Shown here: one piece after another, positions 8,613 through 15,358 of the stretch
How the letters are laid out: every line of letters begins with the position of its first letter
Position numbering within the stretch: the first letter of the stretch is position 1
Source of the DNA: QWHO01 sp021404945
GTDB taxonomy: Bacteria; Vulcanimicrobiota; Xenobia; Xenobiales; QWHO01
Reading direction: 5' to 3'
Length of the DNA stretch: 64,000 bases
Assembly: GCA_963169765.1 (NCBI GenBank)
Contig: CAUJEN010000192.1
Coordinates: 124,001 to 188,000 of the forward strand
Notes under the pieces: model-generated
Databases searched by the model: none
The model's input: only the letters and a program-made list of their open reading frames with translations
What the model was told of the DNA's origin: nothing
Translations under genes and position numbers: made by a program

Positions 8613-9731
8613 TCAGCGGTCGGTCTCAGGGAGCACGATGTCGAAGCTGGCCGCGATGGCCATGATATCCGGGATCAGCACGTCCTTGATCAGTTCTCGG
8701 AAAAGCTGAATGTGCACGAAGGAGGGGGCCCGGAATTTGCATCGCCAGGGCTTGTCCCCACCGTTCGAGACCAGATAGCAGCCGATGTCGCCGCGCGGTG
8801 ACTCGATGTGCTTGTAGACCTCTCCGGCGGGCAGGGTGAAGCGCCAGTTGTGCAGGTCGATAAACTTGCCGGAAGGGATCAACTCGGCGCACTGGCGCAG
8901 AATGGCCGCGCTCTGGCGCATCTCTTCCATCCGGACCCGGTAGCGATCGAAAACATCGCCGTTCTTACCCAGGGGCACTTCGAACTTCAGGTCTTTGTAG
9001 ACCGAGTACGGGTCGGCCCGGCGAACGTCGTAGCTCACCCCGGAGGCCCTCAGGCTGGGCCCGGAGACGGCAAATCGGTTCGCGTGCGCGGGCGTAAGGA
9101 CTCCGACTTGCTGGGCCCGATTGTAGAAGATCGGGTTCTGGTCGAGCAGATCTTCGTATTCGGGGATGATCGGCTCCCAGTAGTCCAGAAAGTCAATCAT
9201 TTCCTTGAGAAAGTTTGGCGGCAGATCGCGCGACACGCCGCCGACGCGCAGGTAGTTGTAGAGGAGCCGGGCACCACAGGTCATCTCGAACAGGTCGAGT
9301 ACTTTCTCACGGTCGCGGAAGGCGTAGAGAAAGGGGGTGGTGGCGCCGATCTCCAGACAGAACGTACCATACCAGAGCAGGTGCGAGGCGATGCGGTTCA
9401 GCTCGGACATGATGACCCGGATGTACTCGGCCCGGGGGGGGGGACTGATGTCGCCCAGGGCTTCCACCGCCATCACGTAGACATAGTTGGAGGTCATGCT
9501 GGTGCAGTAATCGAGCCGGTCGGTCACCGGAATGAACTGGGTGTAAGTGCGCGACTCGGCCATTTTTTCGATGGAGCGGTGCAGATAGCCGATGATGGGG
9601 TCGCAATGGAGAACTTTCTCGCCGTCCATCTTCAAGATCATTCGCAGCACGCCGTGGGTGGAGGGGTGCTGGGGCCCCATGTTCAGCTCGAACTCCTCGG
9701 TGCGTACGTCGCGCAGGTCTTCAGTCTGCAT
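8613..9731 (-). CDS. nuoD: NADH-quinone oxidoreductase subunit D
   Basis: NuoD is the 49-kDa-type subunit that forms the quinone-binding site with NuoB, related to the large subunit of [NiFe]-hydrogenases. The protein is 372 residues, of normal length for a stand-alone NuoD. It begins its core with NMGPQHPSTHGVLR and keeps IGYLHRSIEKMAE and RGDIGCYLVSNGGDKPWR. The start ATG overlaps the nuoC stop. NuoC and NuoD are separate proteins here, not fused as in Escherichia coli. Confidence 0.97.
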   Translation of the reverse strand: MQTEDLRDVRTEEFELNMGPQHPSTHGVLRMILKMDGEKVLHCDPIIGYLHRSIEKMAESRTYTQFIPVTDRLDYCTSMTSNYVYVMAVEALGDISPPPRAEYIRVIMSELNRIASHLLWYGTFCLEIGATTPFLYAFRDREKVLDLFEMTCGARLLYNYLRVGGVSRDLPPNFLKEMIDFLDYWEPIIPEYEDLLDQNPIFYNRAQQVGVLTPAHANRFAVSGPSLRASGVSYDVRRADPYSVYKDLKFEVPLGKNGDVFDRYRVRMEEMRQSAAILRQCAELIPSGKFIDLHNWRFTLPAGEVYKHIESPRGDIGCYLVSNGGDKPWRCKFRAPSFVHIQLFRELIKDVLIPDIMAIAASFDIVLPETDR

Positions 9732-10189
9732 CAGTCGGGCTTGCTCGCAAGATTGGGATGGAGGTAATCTTTGCGCAGGGGGTGACCTTCCCAGTCTTCC
9801 GGCATCAGGATGCGGCGAGGGTCACTCAGGCCCGGGAAGACCACCCCGAACAAGTCATAGACTTCTCGCTCGTTCCATTCGGCGTTGGTCCACAGGTGGG
9901 AGGCGGTGGCAAGAGTGGGGTGGAAGCGGTCGAGCTTCACTTTTAGCTGGACTCGGTGCTGCTTATCCAGGCTATACAGAGAGTAGATCACGTGCATGGT
10001 ATCGGGTGGGTAGTCGACGGCCGTGATGAAGTCGAGGTAGTTCATCCGCGTTTCCGGGTCGTCCCTGAGATAGGCCAGTGCTTCAGGAATCGCCTGAGCA
10101 GGCACCTCCAGCCCGTTTTCGTTGCGCTCATCCTGGATGGATTCGGGCCAGCGCTCCTGGAGCTTCTTGAGGAAATCTGCCCGTTTCAT
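9731..10189 (-). CDS. nuoC: NADH-quinone oxidoreductase subunit C
   Basis: NuoC is the 30-kDa-type subunit of the complex I connecting module. The 152-residue protein carries the family signature NEREVYDLFGVVFPGLSDPR and RRILMPEDWEGHPLRKDY. It overlaps nuoB by 4 bases upstream and nuoD by 1 base downstream. No unusual features are seen. Confidence 0.96.
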   Translation of the reverse strand: MKRADFLKKLQERWPESIQDERNENGLEVPAQAIPEALAYLRDDPETRMNYLDFITAVDYPPDTMHVIYSLYSLDKQHRVQLKVKLDRFHPTLATASHLWTNAEWNEREVYDLFGVVFPGLSDPRRILMPEDWEGHPLRKDYLHPNLASKPD

Positions 10190-10782
10190 GAGTTCTGGAC
10201 GACACGCATCGAGTCGGGCACGACCAGGCCCGAGGGGCGAACGGTGCCCGCGGTCAGGTGGCGAAGGCCGGGACGGTCGCGTTTGTGACCGAGCTTCTCG
10301 GTCTTGATGAGGTTTTGCAGCTCGAGGCAGCCGTGCAAGAGAGCTTCGGGGCGGGGCGGGCAGCCAGCGACGTGGATGTCAACGGGGATGATCTTGTCGA
10401 CCCCCTTGAGCACCGAGTAACCGTCGTGGTAGAAGGGGCCACCATAGACGGTGCAGCCGCCCATGGCGATGACATACTTGGGATCGGGCATCTGCTCGTA
10501 GAGCAACTTGACCCGCGGTGCCATCTTCAGGGTGAGCGTGCCGGCTACGATCATCAGGTCGGTTTGGCGCGGAGTGGCGCGAAAAATCATGCCCAGGCGG
10601 TCAAAGTCGTAGCGCGAGGCACCCGTGGCCATCAATTCGATGGCGCAGCAAGCCAGGCCGAAGAGCATGTACCACAGGGAGCTGGCTTTTACGTTGTTGA
10701 CCACCCAGTTGAGGGGAGTCATCAAGACTCCACCGCCGGGCGTTTTCTCCACGTAGGCCGGGATTTTGTCGATCAAACCCAT
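10186..10782 (-). CDS. nuoB: NADH-quinone oxidoreductase subunit B
   Basis: NuoB carries the terminal iron-sulfur cluster N2 next to the quinone site. The 198-residue protein has all four cluster ligands: the tandem cysteines C45-C46 (FGLACCAIE), C110 (MGGCTVYGG) and C141 (VAGCPPRPEAL). The C-terminal tail of about 40 residues is basic and Pro-rich, slightly longer than in many homologues. It overlaps nuoA by 10 bases and nuoC by 4. The intact N2 site indicates a working quinone-reducing module even though the NADH module genes are absent here. Confidence 0.97.
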   Translation of the reverse strand: MGLIDKIPAYVEKTPGGGVLMTPLNWVVNNVKASSLWYMLFGLACCAIELMATGASRYDFDRLGMIFRATPRQTDLMIVAGTLTLKMAPRVKLLYEQMPDPKYVIAMGGCTVYGGPFYHDGYSVLKGVDKIIPVDIHVAGCPPRPEALLHGCLELQNLIKTEKLGHKRDRPGLRHLTAGTVRPSGLVVPDSMRVVQNS

Positions 10783-11138
10783 TCAAGGGCCCCCTTTCTC
10801 CATGCGTAGACCAGCGCCAGGGCCAGTAAGCTGAGAAAAATGAGCATTTCGAGTAGCGGCAAGATGCCCAGGTCCAGGCTCATGGTCTTGAATCCGACCG
10901 CCCACGGAATGATGAAGGCGGCCTCCACGTCGAAGAGCACGAACATCATCGCGAACAGGTAGTAGCGCGCGTTGTACTGAACCCAGGCCTCGCCGATGGG
11001 GGGCTCGCCGCACTCGTAAGCGAGCAACTTGGAGGCACTGGGGCGGTGGGGAGAGGTTACGAAGCGGTTCAGGGTCAGGGTGGCCCCTACGAAGGCCAGC
11101 CCGCCCAACAGGAAAAGGGCTACATAGGCGTATTCCAT
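10773..11138 (-). CDS. nuoA: NADH-quinone oxidoreductase subunit A
   Basis: NuoA is a three-helix membrane subunit at the joint of the two arms of complex I. The 121-residue protein shows YECGEPPIGEAWVQYNARYY (the conserved loop cysteine region) and MMFVLFDVEAAFIIPWAV. Its ATG at 11138 directly abuts the stop of the upstream polyprenyl synthase gene, so the two are cotranscribed. The length is normal. Confidence 0.96.
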   Translation of the reverse strand: MEYAYVALFLLGGLAFVGATLTLNRFVTSPHRPSASKLLAYECGEPPIGEAWVQYNARYYLFAMMFVLFDVEAAFIIPWAVGFKTMSLDLGILPLLEMLIFLSLLALALVYAWRKGALEWV

Positions 11139-12110
11139 TTATAGATCCCGCTCCAGAACGTAGTGCAGCACCTCTTCCAGGGCCAGGCGAGCAGGCCCTG
11201 CCGGAATCCGGCCCAGAGCTTGCCTGGCCAGGTCTGCATAGCCGCGCGCGAGCTCCAATGCACGCGGGCGCGCCTGGTGACAATCCATCCAGCTGACCAC
11301 CTCCTGGACGCTGCCGTTGGCGAGCTTGCCGTTGGTCACCAGGGCCTCGATGCGCCCCCGCTCGCGCTCTTCACTGCTCTGCATGGCGACCAGGAAGGGA
11401 AGAGTGAACTTTTTCTCGCCCAGGTCCGATCCCACCGGCTTGCCCAGCACTTTGGGGTCACCCCAAAAGTCGAGCACATCGTCCACGATCTGGAACGCGA
11501 TGCCCAGGTTCAGCCCGAAATCGCCCAGGGCAGCCGCCTGGTCGGGACTGGCCCCGCCCAGCAGGGCTCCAAGCTTGCAGGCACAGGACATCAGGGAGGC
11601 GGTCTTGCCTTCCACGATGCGCAGGTAGTCAGCTTCGGCCAGAAAGGGGTCTCCCTGGTGGGCCAATTCGAGCAACTGGCCCAGGGTCATCAGGGCCACC
11701 GACTCGCTGACGACCTGCACCAGCACGACCTGGTTGAGGTCGGAGACAGCCAGCAGCGATTCACAGAGCAGGAAGTCACCCAGAAGCACCGTGAAACGGT
11801 TTCCCTCCAGGGCGTTCAAGGTTGGCTGACCACGGCGCATGAAGGTGCCGTCGATGACGTCGTCATGGAGCAGAGACGCGCCGTGAACCATCTCGACAGC
11901 GGCCCCGATCTTGACGGCCGAATCGGGGCGCTGGCCCAGAATTCGCGAGCTGAGCAGCACAAGAGCAGGGCGCAGGCGTTTGCCTCCGCTCTTGAACATC
12001 AGCTCGGCCGGCAATCGGACGGCGCCCCCGCGTCGTTGCAGCAACTCGAGAACGACGCCCTCGACACGTTGGAGATCCTCCTCGAGTTCTTTCAGGGGCG
12101 CAATGACCAC
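11139..12110 (-). CDS. long-chain polyprenyl diphosphate synthase
   Basis: This is a trans-isoprenyl diphosphate synthase that extends allylic diphosphates with IPP, most likely making the side chain of the respiratory quinone. The 323-residue protein has both aspartate-rich motifs, LLHDDVIDGTFMRRGQPT (FARM) and IAFQIVDDVLDFWGD (SARM), plus the FKSGGKRLRPALV substrate loop. It starts at GTG 12110 behind an AAGGAG. It lies between hemL and nuoA, which fits a role in quinone supply for complex I. Chain length cannot be read from sequence alone, so I give no symbol (hepT, ispB and similar names are all possible). Confidence 0.93.
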   Translation of the reverse strand: MVIAPLKELEEDLQRVEGVVLELLQRRGGAVRLPAELMFKSGGKRLRPALVLLSSRILGQRPDSAVKIGAAVEMVHGASLLHDDVIDGTFMRRGQPTLNALEGNRFTVLLGDFLLCESLLAVSDLNQVVLVQVVSESVALMTLGQLLELAHQGDPFLAEADYLRIVEGKTASLMSCACKLGALLGGASPDQAAALGDFGLNLGIAFQIVDDVLDFWGDPKVLGKPVGSDLGEKKFTLPFLVAMQSSEERERGRIEALVTNGKLANGSVQEVVSWMDCHQARPRALELARGYADLARQALGRIPAGPARLALEEVLHYVLERDL

Positions 12111-12123
12111 GATGGCTCCTTCC

Positions 12124-13422
12124 TCAGGCCTTCAGGTCGGCCAGGACGCGCGTGGCGGCTTCCACGATCTGCTGGATATCCTCGCGGGTGTGGGCGGTGG
12201 ACAAGAAGGCCGCCTCGAACTGCGAGGGTGGTAGATAGATTCCCTGCGCCAGCATTCCCTGGAAGAAGGCGGCGAACAGGTCGGTGCGGCAGGTCTGGGC
12301 GGCATCGAAGTTGGTCACCGCGGCGGTGGTAAAGAAAATCGTCAGCATGGATCCCACGCGTTGCACGCGGGCAGGAGCCTGGTATTGAGCTATGGCGGCC
12401 TGCAGCCCCTCCTCCAGCAAGCGCCCTTTGTTGTCCAGGCTATCGTGCAGGCCGGGTGAATTGCCTAATTTTTTCAGCATCGCCAGTCCGGCAGCTACGG
12501 CCACCGGGTTTCCGGACAGGGTGCCGGCCTGGTAAACGGGACCGAGCGGGGCCACCACCTCCATGATGTCGCGGCGGCCCCCGTAGCCCGCCAGCGGAAG
12601 CCCCCCGCCCAGGATCTTACCCAGGCAGGTTAAGTCGGGAGTGATCTGATAGAGCTCTTGGGCCCCGCCGGGGGCCAGTCGAAAACCGGTCATCACCTCG
12701 TCGAAGACCAGCAGGGCTCCGCTGCGTTGAGTTTCCTCGCGCAGGAGCTGAAGGAAGCCCTGGTCGGGTGGAACCACACCCATGTTGCCTACGACCGGCT
12801 CGAGGATGACGGCAGCGATGCTGTCCCCCTCGTCGGCAAACAGGTCGCGCACGGCGTCGGGGTCATTGAATCGCAGGGTCAGGGTGTTGCGCGCGATATC
12901 CGATGGGATTCCACTGCTGTCGGGGACGCCCAGCGTGAGGGCGCCAGAGCCGGCCTTCACCAGGAGGGAATCGCTGTGTCCGTGATAGCAGCCGGCGAAC
13001 TTGACGATGCGATCGCGACCGGTGAATCCGCGAGCCACCCGAAGGGCGCTCATGCAGGCCTCGGTACCCGAGTTCACCAGGCGAAAAAGCTCGATGGAGG
13101 GGACCAACTGCTTGACTGTTTCGGCCAGACGGATCTCTCCCTCGGTGGTGGCTCCGAAGGAAAGTCCTCGAGAGGCGGCTTCCTGCACCGCCTGGACCAC
13201 CTGCGGGTAGGCGTGGCCTAAGATCATGGGACCCCACGAGCCCACCAGGTCGATGTACTCGTTGCCGTCCACATCGAGTAGTCGGCAGCCTCGGGCCGAG
13301 GAGAAGAGGATGGGTTCGCCGCCGACGGCCCGAAAAGCACGCACCGGGCTGTTGACGCCGCCCGGCATATGCTTGCGGGCCTCCTGGGCCAACTCATTGG
13401 ATCGAGTGTGCACGGCGGGCAT
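12124..13422 (-). CDS. hemL: glutamate-1-semialdehyde 2,1-aminomutase
   Basis: HemL converts glutamate-1-semialdehyde to 5-aminolevulinate, the first tetrapyrrole precursor of the C5 pathway, using PLP/PMP. The protein is 432 residues from the ATG at 13422; a TTG one codon upstream is also possible. Motifs include MPGGVNSPVRAF, SGTEACMSALRVARGFTGR, FDEVMTGFRLAPGGAQE and the PLP lysine in TCLGKILGGGLPLAGYGG. The active-site call is from family knowledge. It appears to be the first gene of the hemL-polyprenyl synthase-nuoABCDHJK unit, grouping heme, quinone and complex I functions. Confidence 0.96.
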   Translation of the reverse strand: MPAVHTRSNELAQEARKHMPGGVNSPVRAFRAVGGEPILFSSARGCRLLDVDGNEYIDLVGSWGPMILGHAYPQVVQAVQEAASRGLSFGATTEGEIRLAETVKQLVPSIELFRLVNSGTEACMSALRVARGFTGRDRIVKFAGCYHGHSDSLLVKAGSGALTLGVPDSSGIPSDIARNTLTLRFNDPDAVRDLFADEGDSIAAVILEPVVGNMGVVPPDQGFLQLLREETQRSGALLVFDEVMTGFRLAPGGAQELYQITPDLTCLGKILGGGLPLAGYGGRRDIMEVVAPLGPVYQAGTLSGNPVAVAAGLAMLKKLGNSPGLHDSLDNKGRLLEEGLQAAIAQYQAPARVQRVGSMLTIFFTTAAVTNFDAAQTCRTDLFAAFFQGMLAQGIYLPPSQFEAAFLSTAHTREDIQQIVEAATRVLADLKA

Positions 13423-13476
13423 CAAAGAAAACTCGCTGTTCGGACCCTGAAACGGGCCTCAAATCGGCCTGGGGAC

Positions 13477-13502
13477 GACTTTGTGAAGTTTCTCACAAAG
13501 TC
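13477..13502. promoter_or_regulatory. 10-bp inverted repeat between hemL and the HTH gene
   Basis: GACTTTGTGA at 13477-13486 and TCACAAAGTC at 13493-13502 form a perfect inverted repeat around a 6-base loop. It lies in the 220-base divergent region, about 55 bases upstream of hemL and 140 bases upstream of the HTH gene. It could be an operator for a dimeric regulator or an RNA hairpin. A T-rich tract follows it on the plus strand, but no plus-strand gene lies upstream that would need a terminator. I found no convincing -35/-10 pair in the rest of the region. Confidence 0.5.
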
Positions 13503-13642
13503 TTGGTTTCTTGCTTTCTGGTGGTTTTCCTGTCTGTGATAAGTCACGAAAGGGGCCCCGCCTTTTCACCTCGGGTACTTGAAGGATATTCTTGCTATTC
13601 ATCCAAGACTAGCTTGAGTAGTTTTCTAGGAGGCGAAGCGCG

Positions 13643-14341
13643 ATGGTCGCCACGATGACCGAAATCACTGAAGTCAATGACATGGATTCCGGGGAGCAGG
13701 AGGCCGTAGATAGTCTGGTTACTCCGGTGGAGCTCGACCCGACCGGGCAGACCATGCTGGATACCGGTGGTTATCTGACGCTGCGAGAGGCCGCCCTGGC
13801 GGTGGACAAGAGCGAGCAAACCATTCGAAGGCTGGTTAAGGCAAGGAAAGTAGAGAGCCGGAAGGTCCGCACTCGCACCGGTTTCGTCTATCTGGTGGAG
13901 CCACGTTCCCTGCGGGTCGCCTGCGCGGCCGTGGGTGCCGACCTGGAGCCTCCACTCCCTCCCGCTGCGCCCAGCGAGGAGGCGCCCGTCAGCGCACCCG
14001 AGTTGAGTGAATACATCCGGGTCGAGCTCGACCGCCTGCGCGAGGAGTTGCAGAAGGAGCGCGACCGTTGTGAGGAGCGCACTCAAGAGTTGATCGCGGC
14101 TCGCACTCAGGCCGGGCGCTGGGAGGGCATGGCTCAGGGGTTTGAGCGCTTCAATCAGCAGCTTTTTCAGCGTTTGCAGCTGATGGAGCAGAATCCTCGG
14201 CCTGTCCAGGAGGTGACTTATTCCGCCGAGCGCCCCGCCTCCAGATCGGCCTCGGCAGGCTGGTTGGTCTGGCTGGTCGCAGCTCTTGCATCCGTCCTGA
14301 TGGCCGGGCAGCTGCTGGCTCTCTGGCAGAGGAGTTTGTAG
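13643..14341 (+). CDS. membrane-anchored helix-turn-helix protein
   Basis: The 232-residue protein has an excisionase/MerR-type winged HTH at about residues 45-90 (LTLREAALAVDKSEQTIRRL). A Pro/Glu linker follows, then a coiled coil (about 125-185, rich in Arg/Glu) and a single C-terminal membrane helix (about 208-228, WLVWLVAALASVLMAGQLLA) with a short tail. The DNA-binding part should face the cytoplasm. The ATG follows GGAGG at 13629-13633. The downstream dehydrogenase begins right at its stop, so the two are likely coupled. The target sites and ligand are unknown. The domain order resembles excisionase-like HTH proteins with a C-terminal anchor; I cannot name a characterised homologue. Confidence 0.75.
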   Translation: MVATMTEITEVNDMDSGEQEAVDSLVTPVELDPTGQTMLDTGGYLTLREAALAVDKSEQTIRRLVKARKVESRKVRTRTGFVYLVEPRSLRVACAAVGADLEPPLPPAAPSEEAPVSAPELSEYIRVELDRLREELQKERDRCEERTQELIAARTQAGRWEGMAQGFERFNQQLFQRLQLMEQNPRPVQEVTYSAERPASRSASAGWLVWLVAALASVLMAGQLLALWQRSL

Positions 14342-15259
14342 CTGCAAGCGCTGTGGCTGGAGAACGGAGTACTGGAGTTTCGGCCTGATTGCCCGGACCC
14401 GGTCCCCGGTCAGGGTGAGGTGGTGGTCGAAGTTCTGCGGGCGGGCATTTGCGGCACCGATCTGCACCTGCTGGGTGGATACGCTGGTTTTCGCGGTATT
14501 CCGGGCCACGAGCTCGTTGGCCAGGTTGAGGGTCGTCGCGTGGTGGCCGAGATCAACTGCTCCTGCAAGCTCTGCCCCCAGTGCCGTTCGGGCCTCGGAA
14601 ATCATTGCCCCGAACGCAAAGTGCTGGGCATCCGGGGCAAGAACGGGGCATTCGCCCAGAAGGTGGCCATTCCGCGCGAGAACCTGCACGAGTTGCCTCC
14701 CGGGGTGAGCGATCAGCAGGCGGTCTTTGTGGAGCCGCTGGCGGCAGCCTTGCGCCTCTTTGAGCAGGTTGAGACCGGAGGGCGTTCGCTGGTGCTGGGG
14801 GACGGGCGGCTGGGCCTGCTTGTGGCTCAATTGCTCCCTGATGTAACGGTTCTCAGTCGTCGTCCTTCCAAGCAAGCACTGTTGGAGGCGCTGGGTTTGC
14901 CGTGGGTGGGCAGCAGCGATCAACTCGAGCCGGATAGCTTTGATCTGGTGGTGGAGTGCAGCGGGGCTCCTTGCCTTCTTGACCGGGCACTCGAGCTTGT
15001 TCGTCCGCTCGGAACCGTGGTGCTCAAGTCCAGCTGGCTGGAGCCCTCCCCTCTGCAGGCCTCTGGCTTGATGGTCAAAGAGATCCGTCTGCAGGGCTCT
15101 CGCTGCGGTCCCTTCCGGCCGGCAATCGAGGCGCTGGCAACGGGTCAGGTCACGGTCGACCCCCTGGTCGACCACACCTTTCCATTACGGGAAGGTCTCA
15201 AAGCCTTTCAAAGGGCAGCCAACCCTGGTGTCCTCAAGGTGCTGCTCGTGCCTGACTGA
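14342..15259 (+). CDS. zinc-type medium-chain dehydrogenase, probable CTG start
   Basis: This is a medium-chain dehydrogenase/reductase of the alcohol/sorbitol dehydrogenase type. Visible features are the catalytic-zinc segment VLRAGICGTDLHLLGGY, GHELVGQVEG, the structural-zinc-like cysteines CSCKLCPQCRSGLGNHCPER and the Rossmann part LVLGDGRLGLLVAQLL. A GTG at 14420 would give 279 residues but cuts off the conserved N-terminal strand. The frame is open upstream to a CTG at 14342 (LQALWLENGVLEFRPDCPDP, the usual beginning of this family), with no ATG, GTG or TTG in between. AGAGGAG at 14328-14334 lies 7 bases before the CTG. I therefore prefer CTG and 305 residues. The length is a little short for the family (about 340). 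The substrate is unknown. Confidence 0.82.
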   Translation: MQALWLENGVLEFRPDCPDPVPGQGEVVVEVLRAGICGTDLHLLGGYAGFRGIPGHELVGQVEGRRVVAEINCSCKLCPQCRSGLGNHCPERKVLGIRGKNGAFAQKVAIPRENLHELPPGVSDQQAVFVEPLAAALRLFEQVETGGRSLVLGDGRLGLLVAQLLPDVTVLSRRPSKQALLEALGLPWVGSSDQLEPDSFDLVVECSGAPCLLDRALELVRPLGTVVLKSSWLEPSPLQASGLMVKEIRLQGSRCGPFRPAIEALATGQVTVDPLVDHTFPLREGLKAFQRAANPGVLKVLLVPD

Positions 15260-15358
15260 GCCGACCTGGAAGCGGGTTCATCATCTGGTTACAAGTCCTC
15301 AACAGTACGGTAAGGGGTTGGCAGTCTCCGGTTAACAATCGCGCATCACCATGAGGGT

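Noticed and set aside
13595..15175. 526-residue minus-strand open frame
   Set aside because: It is the reverse of the HTH and dehydrogenase genes, both of which have clear motifs and ribosome sites. Its own sequence is Gln/His/Leu-rich without any domain.
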